In this document: piece by piece, positions 1-30,859 of the stretch
Numbering within the stretch: position 1 is the stretch's first letter
Layout: every line of letters begins with the position of its first letter
From: Stramonita haemastoma
Taxonomy: Eukaryota; Mollusca; Gastropoda; Neogastropoda; Muricidae
Direction of reading: 5' to 3'
DNA: 64,000 bases
Assembly: GCA_030674155.1 (NCBI GenBank)
Contig: CM060320.1
Location: forward strand, 21,036,819-21,100,818
Made by a program: the position numbers and the translations under genes
The notes under the pieces: model-generated
What the model was told of the DNA's origin: nothing
What the model saw: only the letters and a program-made list of their open reading frames with translations
Database searches by the model: none

Positions 1-90
1 CGTGATGGTGAGACATCTATTTTATCATACAGTTCAGAGCTGTTAGCAAACATGTAAATTACATTATGAATACATGTATTATATAGTATG

Positions 91-131
<41 letters not shown>

Positions 132-371
132 TAATTACAGGAAAAGCAGACAAACAGAACAGTGCGTATATATATTTATTTCAGGTATTGTATAAATATA
201 TGTGGAATGATAAATATCTACTTCCAGTGTCTTGGACTGGGTAGAGTTGAGCAGTTGAATGCCCATATTAAGTTAGTACTTACCAGAAACAGAAGTATTA
301 CTAACAGATTTGTGTCTTTGGTTGGTTGATGATTGTTTGATTGATGATTGATTGATTGATTGATAATGCAG

Positions 372-1541
372 GCACGGTGAAAGTGTGGGATCCTCGTCAG
401 AAGAATGAACCAGTGGCCACCATGGAGCCAGGAGAGGGAGAGACCAAGAGAGACTGTTGGACTGTTGCCTTTGGTGAGTGAGGCTGATGTACACAACAGT
501 CACATTGTTGTCGTTGTCAGCCAGATAGTGTCGCTCAGAAATTATTGTGATGTAAGAAGTGAGAAAACAAAAACAACAGGAGGATGTATTTATTTTGAAA
601 ATGATCTTGTTGTGAGTGTGTGTGTGTGTTTGTGTTCTAGTGTGTCTGTGTGTGTAAATCTGGGTTTTGAAATCCAAAATATTTATGTCCCATAACCTTC
701 TGTGCTGCAAACTCAAATTGGTGTGGATATTTTGTGGTTTTTTTTTGTTTTTTACTGCGTTAAGTCATACCTTTTATTTGTTCTTAAATTTTTTGTAATG
801 TAAATTATGTGAATCCACAAGAAAGCTTTATGTCCATGAGTGTGTTGTTGCATTTCTAATCGCCCATCCATGTCTATGTGTGTAAACACAAACAGTTACT
901 GATGGGGATATATATTTTGCACACATTGATGTTTGAGTGTGACTGTGTGTGTTTGCAGGCCATGCCTACAATGACCAGGACAGGTGTGTGGCAGCTGGCT
1001 ATGACAACGGAGACGTCAAACTCTTTGATCTGAGGGCCATGAGTTTGAGATGGGAAACCAACATCAAAAATGGTGTAAGTCATTCGACATCACCTGTCTT
1101 ATGTGTCCGATCTGTGTCAGAAGTTCTAAAGATCATTTTATATCATTCTGATTGTCAGACAGTCTAACAGAATAAATGGAACTTCAAAATCATTTGAGAT
1201 GTAGTCATTACTTGGGTGCTTGTATGCAGCTACTTATAAAAATCGCAAAGGTCAATGTGTACATGTGTATCTTTATTAATGATATGTGTGTTGCATCATT
1301 AAGAATATTAGCGCTTTTCTGGTAGTTCTTTTGTAATGTGTACATGTATGTATGCTCTGGGTGTACACAGGCGTGTGGGTGTATTTGTATTTTTTGTATG
1401 TAAAAAATTGCATGTTCTGATGCACTTGAACTATTGACCAAGTAGGTGCATGGCCTATTGATCATTTTGTACTGAAGTAAAGCTGGTGTAGACCTGTTCT
1501 TTTTATGTATACCTTACTTCATTGTTGGATTTGGATGTGTG

Positions 1542-1585
<44 letters not shown>

Positions 1586-2261
1586 ATGCTTTTGTATGTG
1601 TATGTAAGTACATCTTTGAGATAGATGCATACATGTGTGCAGGGATCTTGGAATGTGGAGTGTGCATGTGTATGTGTGTGGATATGTGTGCAAAGATGTT
1701 CGCACCTTGTGTTTGATGTTTTATGTGTGATTGATATAGTAGCTTTTGAGGGTGATTTTTTTTCTCAGAACAGGCACCAATGAAATGTGTTTTATTTGTG
1801 CTCTCTAGGTGTGCTGTTTGGAGTTTGATCGCAAAGACATCAGCATGAACAAACTGGTGGCCACAACGCTTGAAAGCAAATTCCACGTCTGGGACATGCG
1901 CACACAGCACCCCACCAAAGGTTTCGCCAGTGTGACAGAAAAGGTGAGGATTAGATGTGCAGGAATCGTCCAGGGCTCCAAAATGCATTGTTTGCCGAAA
2001 ATCAACAGTCATGTCTGTGCTTCTATTGTTACTTTTAGTCATATTGATTGTTAAGTCCAATATCAAGCCTGTTATTTAATCACTTTCATTGTAAACTTTA
2101 TTTTCAAAATAAACTTGGCTTTTAATCCAGCTGAGCAATTGGGGAGCCATTATCTGGGCTGATTCCAGTCTATTGAGTATTTGTACAGTACCTTGCAATC
2201 TTCATGGTATTGTTTTCATAGAAAGGATGGTATATTCAACATCTTTGTATTTATATGTATG

Positions 2262-2332
<71 letters not shown>

Positions 2333-3758
2333 AAAGAGGGAGAGACTGAGAGAGTGAAAGAGACAGATACACACACACACACACAAATATGCAGTCCCTC
2401 TGGTGAAACATTTCTGGCACAAAGGGCCAGTCAAGTACTGGCAGTTCTTATCATTTCAAAATTGAAGGGAAGCCTCCAAGATTTGAAAAACAGAAGGGAG
2501 GAGTTGAGAGCATGAAAGCAAGATTTTTTTAACAATACATTTTGTTAAAGAATGCAATGGGGGTCATTGTTCACAGTCATAGTACTGGTCAAAACTGACC
2601 CATTCATCTTTTTTTTCTCTCTCACACAGTTCATTAATGACTGGGTGGCTTGGATTTGATCAAATTAGGACTATAATTTATAATAAAATGCCTTAATTGT
2701 GGAGCTGTTATGGACTAGATATGTGGGACAACTTCACAGATGGATCCATCCCAAATTATCTGCCATAATGGCAAGGCAAGCCACTTTCAGTATGCTTTTA
2801 TTACTCAACTACCATAATAAAATATCTACCCCCCTCCCCCTGCCCCCCCCCCAAAAAAAAAGTAAGTGTACAGAGGGTTTTTAATACAAGATATATTAGA
2901 TTTGGGTTTTTGTAAAAATGACCAATTTGTCAGAAACATCTCGTTTTTTTTGGAAGGTTTTGTGACTGGCGACATTAGGTGCAGGCTTAAAAAATTTTCT
3001 ACGAATTTGGCAAGGTGTGTGACTACAGACTTGCTTTTTGCAGGCTCACAAATCCACAGTATGGCTGGCCGACACTTACCACAGAACAGAGACATCTTCA
3101 TGACAACAGGAGGCAACGGATCTCTCAACTTGTGGAAGTAGTAAGTCACAGTGCGACATTTTCGGTGTCTCCTCTGTTATTCTCTTCTTCAATACTATCA
3201 ATATCAACAGTCGGAACATCTGGATACTTCTAGACCAGTGGTGACAATTTGTTCTGTACTATTGTTATCAAGGTCACTGCAATTTTTGTGGATGTCATCG
3301 TATTGTCTGACTAGTATAACCAATTGCATAGAATAGAAAAGGAACTCAAGTCAAATTTTACCATGAACAGCTTCGTGCTCAGAAAAATGATAGTGATTGG
3401 TATGTCCAGTTGCATTACTTGATTTTATGAAATAAATAACAAATAATGTTTGTTGGTCAAGAAAAGTTTTATATATTTTATATAGTGTTGTTTACACTGT
3501 ACTTTTGTCTGTCTTTATTTGCTATAAATCCAGCATGCTTTATTGTGCAGCTCCTACCCAGCTAACCGGGTACAGAAAGATGCGGAAGGAAGAGAGATGG
3601 GGGTGGCTGGTGCAGTTGACCTTCAGCAGAACGTCACCCTATCCACCCAGCCAATCAGCAGCTTTGACTGGTCACCTGACAAGGAGGGCCTGGCTGTTTG
3701 CACTTCCTTCGATCAGCAGCTTCGCATTGCCATCGTCACCAAGTTAAAAACTATCTGA
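372..3758 (+). CDS. DNAAF10: DNAAF10/WDR92, dynein axonemal assembly factor (3' exons only)
   Basis: WD40-propeller cochaperone-associated factor that helps preassemble axonemal dynein arms in the cytoplasm (family knowledge). Exons seen: 372-473, 959-1074, 1809-1943, 3044-3140 and 3551-3758 (TGA), each bounded by AG and GT with matching phases. The translation follows the WDR92 C-terminal half closely: [62 protein letters not shown] and the end IVTKLKTI. Upstream exons lie outside the window. Exon 3044-3140 is 97 nt where phase needs 98. It reads AHKSTVW, then shifts near 3068-3071 to [15 protein letters not shown], so one base is missing relative to an intact frame (sequencing error or mutation). 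Its 3' end converges with MED6 about 1.9 kb away. Identity is certain; integrity is not. Confidence 0.93.
2264..2331. repeat. (GT)n microsatellite, DNAAF10 intron
   Basis: Near-perfect GT dinucleotide run in the long intron between the exons ending at 1943 and starting at 3044. Shorter GT runs lie at 100-126 and 1544-1584. The intron otherwise shows no coding or repeat signal that I can name, apart from a C-rich/A-rich tract at 2830-2862. Confidence 0.95.
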
Positions 3759-3984
3759 TCATTGTGAAGAAAAATAACCAACCAACCAAACCATGACTGC
3801 TTTTTACAATGAGGAACATAAAATCCTTCCAACCTGTTGCATTTGAAACATAAAGAGGCCAACAGTAGGTCCATACAACTTCAGAATTTTTAAATATATC
3901 ATGTTCGCAATTAACATTTTGACTGCTGGAAAAAAACCCATTGGTATTACTCTCTGAGAGAGTTCACCTGATTCCACCCATGAT

Positions 3985-4150
3985 TTTCAAATATCCCAAC
4001 AGCAAAATGCTGATATTCTCAGACAGTCCAACAGCAAAATGTCAGTATTCTCAAATATTTCATCAGCATGACGCAGATTTTCTCAAAGATTGCACCAGCA
4101 AAGTGCAGATATTGTCAAATTTTCCCACAGCAAAGTGCAGACTTTTCTCC
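3985..4150. repeat. diverged ~32-bp tandem repeat in the presumed DNAAF10 3' UTR
   Basis: Five imperfect units, each with a CAGCAAAATG or CAGCAAAGTGC core followed by a T-rich ATTCTC or TTTTCTC segment. The cores sit near 4000, 4031, 4063, 4096 and 4127. The block lies 230-390 bp downstream of the DNAAF10 stop codon, so it is probably transcribed. Confidence 0.75.
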
Positions 4151-4552
4151 ATAGTATCAATACTTGCAGCAGCAACATGTAGTTTGTGTGTTGCAGTTAT
4201 GTCTTCACTTGACAAGTTTTTGCTAATTTACTGCTGCAGTTGTGAACATGGCATAGATGATGGAAGAGTGCATCAAGTCGTATGTTGAATTCACACCAAG
4301 TTGAAGTGTTGTTGAATGGTAAAAACTATTCATGATGGAGCGAGGGAATGTGTGAGCGGATGATTATGTGTGTTTGTGCAATACAAGTGTTTTTGCGGTA
4401 TGTGCTATTCTTAGACTTGTGCATGGGTGTGTGTGAGTTTGAGAACATGTAAGAGCTGCAGAATGTTTTATGAAAAGAATTTGTTTGGGTTCATCTGAAT
4501 AAGTTGTGTGTATTTGCTGTATTCAATAATGGTATTTTTATCATTGATTAAA

Positions 4553-4558
4553 AATAAA
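4553..4558 (+). promoter_or_regulatory. candidate poly(A) signal for DNAAF10
   Basis: AATAAA about 800 bp after the stop codon, in an AT-rich stretch and followed by GT-rich sequence. It is the clearest canonical hexamer in the interval. The actual cleavage site is unknown. Confidence 0.35.
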
Positions 4559-5269
4559 ATATATGCTCTGGAGCATAATTTAACCATTTGCCTGTAGTAA
4601 ATAACTGTAAATGACAAGTATGATTGTGGTCAGTTTGTTTTGCTCTCAGATGCTAAATACTGTTCATCACATGCACATACAACTGATAGCTAACACATAA
4701 AAACAGAAAACGCAAGGTAGACAGCCATGAATTTTTTTTTCTTTTTTGGTCAAAGATCATCTTATGGGGGTGGGTGGGGGGATGAGGTGAAAAAATTTCC
4801 CCCTTCCTATATTTCCCTTTGTTTCTGCCTTTTCCCTCACCTATATCCCCCCCCCCTCTCTCTCTCTCTTGCTTATTTTCTGCCTAACCAGCCCACTCTT
4901 CTGCATTTTTTTTTTTAAGCAAATCTTTTTTCTCATGGAACTTTTATTGAGCTGCCCTGAAGTTTGAATGTGTAAGCTGAGACAAGAAGGCAGACCACTT
5001 GCAGATTCACAAGCACAGGAGAAGACCAGGCACCACAATTCTACCCAATATGGCCATGGTATGTATGCGTATATTGTGAAGTGCAGTCATTTTCTCACTT
5101 CTGGAAGATAAAGAAGAGTACAGATTTAGAAGCTGCAAGCTAGCTTCTTAAACATGTTTCTGTAAATCATACAAAATATGCACACAGTAAAACAAATAAT
5201 ATTGCAGATATGTGTCTTCTCTGGTTCACTCAATAAAACACTGGCACACACACTTACATTATACAGAAC

Positions 5270-5275
5270 TTTATT
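5270..5275 (-). promoter_or_regulatory. candidate poly(A) signal for MED6 (left copy)
   Basis: TTTATT on the plus strand (AATAAA on the minus strand), about 340 bp beyond the MED6 stop codon. The right-hand MED6 copy is truncated by the gap, so conservation cannot be checked. Confidence 0.35.
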
Positions 5276-5382
5276 TTGTTCCATTCATTCATGCGTTCCT
5301 CGACACAGTCATTTGTTTCTAATTCTATTTCTCTCATTTCTTAACAAAAAACCTGCATTTTCACACACACTGATCTGATTGT

Positions 5383-5460
5383 TTTAATAATAATAATAAT
5401 AATAATAATACATGGAACTTATATAGCGCTATATCTTGTAAACCAAATCAAAGCGCTTGT
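5383..5460. repeat. (AAT)n-linked element with TATAGCGCTATA core
   Basis: An AAT/TAA trinucleotide run followed by ACATGGAACTTATATAGC and then CAAAGCGCTTG. The same AAT-run plus ACATGGAATTTATATA module recurs at 16622-16692, 25577-25650, 34270-34330, 49107-49165 and 62877-62945, so this is a dispersed family and not an isolated microsatellite. Confidence 0.75.
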
Positions 5461-5616
5461 TTTACAAGATTCAGCACTGTAAAAAGTCCATATAGTTTCA
5501 TTCTCCATAATCTGACAATATGTATTTAAACACATCTGACTTTCGCACTCTCTCTCACACACACATGCACACACACACATACACATGCACACACCAGCCC
5601 TTCCCAATCATACACA

Positions 5617-15160
<9,544 letters not shown>

Positions 15161-15477
15161 CAAACGTATTTTTGCACTGCCTTTATGTGGTGAAGCCTCG
15201 GAGCACAGACAACATGGGGAAGACTGTCTTTTTACTAAAATAAAAACGAAAGAACAAATCTAGCGTAGTATGTTGCTAGCCCTAGGCAATGTGGGAAGTC
15301 GCGATGTGTGGATTACACATTGCGACTGCAGTAGCCGTTTATCTGTGTGTGACAGTAGGGCCTAGGTGAACAATAGAAAACCATTTTGTTCACTTATAGT
15401 TACTTATCGTCATTTTGTCATTCAATACTCTAAGTGAAAGTGAAATAAACGCCTCTGGGATTTTCACACACACACAG

Positions 15478-15510
<33 letters not shown>

Positions 15511-16066
15511 CCACATTTCCCCAGGCTACCACTCTTGGCTTATGCTTAATTTCCTCAAAATTATGAAAATTCCTCCCTGCACTGAAACTGCTAGGCAGTC
15601 CCGATTAGTCTTAGGTAGGCCTACTGTCTTAAAAAGAAAAAAAAAACGGGTAGACGCTGCACTTGTGGCGACGCACTCTCCCCGGGGAATACAGCCCGAA
15701 TTTCACGCAGGAAATCTGCTGTGACATAAAGTGGTACAAAATACAAAAACACAAAGTACAAATAGGTCTTGCCGTGTGCGTAAACAAACAAAAAAAATTG
15801 ATTGGGCCTAAGGAATACCACTTGTTCTCATTTTTTAAATACCTAAATAGAACAGTTCTTGATTTACACTAACTACAGTCAGTTAAATTCTTTGTTTTTT
15901 GTTTACTTTCACATTCATGAGCAACCTAAAACAATAGAGGACAAGACCCGATTAGTCAGTGAATTTCAGGAGCAAACTGCCAAAGCTGGTTCCTGCCTTT
16001 ATAGGTGGATTGCAAACAGATATCCAGATTTAGACTCAGTCGAGTTCACAGAACTCAGCTTCCACA
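15161..16066. promoter_or_regulatory. shared MED6/TRPT1 divergent upstream region (left copy)
   Basis: 906 bp between the two initiation codons on opposite strands, so it should hold both promoters and 5' UTRs. No clear TATA box is seen. It also contains a CA run (15467-15508) and a SINE-B 3' tail fragment (about 15630-15750). The part nearest TRPT1 (15925-16066) is free of repeats and has an open frame in a frame different from TRPT1. The right copy's equivalent is 47710-48606. Confidence 0.7.
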
Positions 16067-27264
<11,198 letters not shown>

Positions 27265-28141
27265 GCTGATTGAGTCTCTTAGGTGTGGGTGTGATGGATT
27301 TTATCAAACTCTGGCTCTGTGAGGTTCTTTGATGCAGCTGTTATGGATTTTGTGCAAATCTGGTCTGTGATACTTAAAAAAATTTTTTCTTCCCCCCATA
27401 TTCTTTGTTGTTGTTGTTGATTTTATGATAATGTTGGTTTCTTTGGGGGATTTTAAAAAAATCTTTATACTGGGTATGCAGCAGGATTTTTTTTTTCTCC
27501 TGTGGTTTTCTCTTCCTTAAAGTTTGTTCTAAGCATAGTGGTATAGTAGAAATGGCATGGATGTATTTCTCTGATTGCAGGTGGTTGTCTGTCAGATGTG
27601 CATCCTGTCTTTTCCCAACACAAATGATAGTAATAATGATAGTTATGATAACTATAATAATGATAACAATAATGATATTTGTCACCTTTTTTCACTGGCA
27701 CAAAATAATAGCCTACTCTTCCAAAAGGCAGAAAAGGTTTTTATGTGCGTGCAAGATGTTCTGTTTGCGTTTGCACATGGGACCTCGGTTTATAGTCTCA
27801 ACCAAAGATCTTTCAGGGGAGCGGAGTCAGTACTGATGTCATTCCTCAGCTATAGCTCTGAGGTTCACCAATCCCAGGTACACCAATGGCGAGATTTTTG
27901 CATATGCGAGTGTTTTTGTCTGCCATCAAGTTAGCTGCATTCTTGACTTTTTGGGATGATGTCCAAAGACAATACAAGTGTGCATACGTTTTTATATATG
28001 TATATTTTTTATTTGTCATCCATGTCTACCTTAAAACGGCCTACTCTTGTGAAAGGCAGAAAAGGTTTTAACGTGTCCGCAAGATGTTATGTGTCACACT
28101 GTGCCTTTGCATGGGACCTCGGTTTATGGTCTTGAAGGACT

Positions 28142-28446
28142 TTAACCCTCTTAGTCCCGGCTCTTGGATTTTCCGGGATTGAATAATTACCCCCCCCCCC
28201 TAAGTCCCGATCAGGGATTTGCCAGCATTTACACACAGTAGATATCTATCACGCTGTGACCATCACTAATTGCTACCACATGTCGAAGCTCTATCAGGCT
28301 AGAAGAAGAAACTCTGTAGAGTGTCTGGAAGTATTTATAGCTGCTGGTATGTACTTAGATGGAGGAAAAGGCCAGCGAGCATGTGTGCCTGACCTGATTT
28401 TGTGATGGAATGTGAAATCTAGGGGCAGTTTGTGTTCAGAGGGTAA
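28142..28446. mobile_element. putative TTAA-type MITE nested in SINE-C
   Basis: About 305 bp. It begins TTAACCCTCTTAGTCCC and ends GTTCAGAGGGTAA, which gives imperfect inverted ends. SINE-C sequence continues on both sides: GTCTTGAAGGACTT before it, GGGGAGTGGAGTCAGTACTG after it. No transposase is present. Confidence 0.45.
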
Positions 28447-29216
28447 GGGGAGTGGAGTCAGTACTGATGTTATCTCCAGAAAAAATATCCTCATGAACAG
28501 GTGTCTCAGTGGTGGCTTGAACCCGGGCCATCAGATTGCTAGCACAACGCTCTTAACCACTAGACTATCCTACTCCCTATTTTCTTCCTTTTCTTTTCTT
28601 TTTTTTTAAATAATTTTTTGGGCGGTACAGAACGTTGATCACATCAGTTAACAGTTTATTTTTTGATGATTACATTTGTAATGAACAATATCAGTTGAAA
28701 ACATTGTGATTGAATTGGTGAAGAGATAAAGAAATGCTTTCTGGTCCCTGTTGTTTGAAAGCTTGACTGACAGACTGATTGTCTGCTTGCCTGCCTGCCT
28801 GCCTGCCTTCTTCCTCAACTCCTTGAGGAGTCAGTGGGCACTGCACTGAGTTTTTCAGGCAGTTTGTCTAAGACCGGTTGAACCTGGCAGAGCCCACCTC
28901 TAAGCATTAGAATGCATGCTGGGTATGATCACATCAACTATACCACTGGCCTTTGCTGGCTGGCTGGCTGGCTGGCTTAGTCTTCCACAAAAAGTGGATG
29001 GCTGTGTAGCACATGCACAAGCTCCTGTATGCTGCATTCACACAAGGGATCTCAGTGTAGAGTCTCATCTGAAGGACTTTCACAGAGTAGTTTTTTTTTA
29101 TTTTCATTTATTCATTCAAACTCTTTCTCATCTGAAGGACTTTCACAGAGGTTTTTTTTAAATTTTCATTTATTCATTCAAACTCTTTTATTTCATTCAA
29201 GAATGGATGCACGCAT

Positions 29217-29270
<54 letters not shown>

Positions 29271-29474
29271 ACAAACAGACAGACTGTGCAAAGAATAACA
29301 AAAAGTATGAAAACAATGAAAAACAAAGGATGAACGACAGATGAGGAGACATCTCAAGGAAAACGATTGCAAAAAAAAATAGTATCAGTTCTCAAAATCT
29401 CTTAATTAAGATTGGGGATGGTATTTTGCTATTGAAAGTGAGAAAATTTGTTACATACATGACACTCGCACTTC

Positions 29475-29785
29475 ATAAAAGGTAAAGGCGTCCCATAATC
29501 TTTGTGGTCGTAGGGAAGCAAGGCATCAGAGACCTCAGCTTCTCTAGGGGGCCAACATATTGAGGGCAGTGCCCATCTCCTCACTCTTGCTGCTTTATCT
29601 TCCCTGACCTAAAGAGGGCAGGTACCCATTGACATTTACAGCTGGGAGATCTGGGAAACTATACTGAAACCAATGTGTGCCAAAGGTCACATGTCCACTT
29701 GGTAACCATGCTCGATGCTGCTTAACATTGGCTTGGGGAGAGCAAGAGCACCTCCAGAAGGCAAACCACTGAGCTATCCCGTTTC
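29475..29785 (-). mobile_element. SINE-D
   Basis: Reversed element: left end GGTAAAGGCGTCCC, body GAGACCTCAGCTTCTC and GCCCATCTCCTCACTC, right end CCACTGAGCTATCCCG. On the minus strand the right end is a box A-like GGGATAGCTCAGTGG. Two further copies are at 31800-32145 and (opposite orientation) 39010-39298. Confidence 0.75.
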
Positions 29786-29926
29786 ACTTCATACATATTA
29801 ATTACTAAAACCTGCTTGCTCCAATACAGCTGCAGGCCTCATGACATTTTCCCAAACCAACGAGTTTCTTCCAGCCAAAGAGTATTCCACATTTTTAAAA
29901 CAAAAATTTAGAAACAAATAAACCAC

Positions 29927-29974
<48 letters not shown>

Positions 29975-30026
29975 GAAAAGCCAGCCCCACATATACAGAT
30001 ATTCAAGTGTGCAAAACATATTAAAA

Positions 30027-30086
<60 letters not shown>

Positions 30087-30254
30087 GGGGGGGGGTACAA
30101 CTGTCAACTGATTGTCATTCCTTCATGTAGAGGTAGTCACAAGACTACTGCTTAATCATTATCACAATAAAGACTGTTACCCAAGTTGGCAGAATGTTGG
30201 AATGCTTGTGCTAATGATACTTGGTGACTGAGACATTCATGCTGCACATTACAG

Positions 30255-30327
30255 TTGTTTGAACGTGTTTTCAGATTTTCAGACAGTAATGATTACTGTC
30301 TCAAAATCTGAAAGCACGTTCAAACAA
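30255..30327. other. 73-bp near-perfect palindrome
   Basis: Arms of about 36 nt centred on 30291 (AGTAAT-G-ATTACT) with two mismatched pairs: TTGTTTGAACGTG on the left and CACGTTCAAACAA on the right. It lies between the TRPT1 and RCC1-like 3' ends and is unrelated to the SINEs here. It could be a hairpin RNA, a tiny MITE, or cruciform-prone DNA. Confidence 0.9.
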
Positions 30328-30859
30328 AACGGAACAAGGATGGAATGAACAGAAGACCTGGCGACAGATAGACAGGCCTGGTGTAAGTGTACACTCTGCT
30401 GTCTTGTAGGTATGTTCACAATAGTGAGCATCTAAATCTTTTTTTATATAGCTTTTCGATAAACAGATTTCTCATTATTATAGTTCACTGGCTGCAATTT
30501 AGTAGCAGCTTGACATTAAGTTTTCCAACTGTTTTGACAACATCTCTCTGTAAATGTTATTCTAACAATCTGGAAATCTTTAGAGCAATACATTTAGCAC
30601 TCTGCACCATCCAGTTTTCAATACATCAGCCATTGATGCTTTTTGTGGTGTGTTTTCTTTTTCAGGCAAACTTTGCAGATATGACAAGTTAAGCATTTGG
30701 TGCTGTTGATATGGTTAATGAATTTCATGAAATTTACCATTTGATACAACTAACGTAAAACAAGTTTTAAACAGGATTTCATAGACTTGGTATGATGAAA
30801 GCCCTGATATGATGAAAGCCCTGATATAGCAGCGGTCAACTGGGCTACAAACATAGACA

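Larger units (their letters stand above)
27265..30250. other. TRPT1 3' flank and intergenic repeats
   Basis: No further coding exon is recognised. Contents: poly-T/poly-A rich 3' flank (27365-27500), SINE-C and composite-repeat pieces (27695-28141 and 28447-28580), a putative nested MITE (28142-28446), GCCT and GGCT tetranucleotide runs (28790-28808, 28958-28977), a duplicated ~70 bp TCATCTGAAGGACTTTCACAG unit (29066-29185), a CA run (29217-29266), a SINE-D (29475-29785), CA (29930-29972) and TA (30030-30084) runs. Confidence 0.7.

Noticed and set aside
28294..28609. Short open frames over 28294-28609 as a gene
   Set aside because: They overlap a MITE-like insertion and SINE-C; no family resemblance and no splice context.
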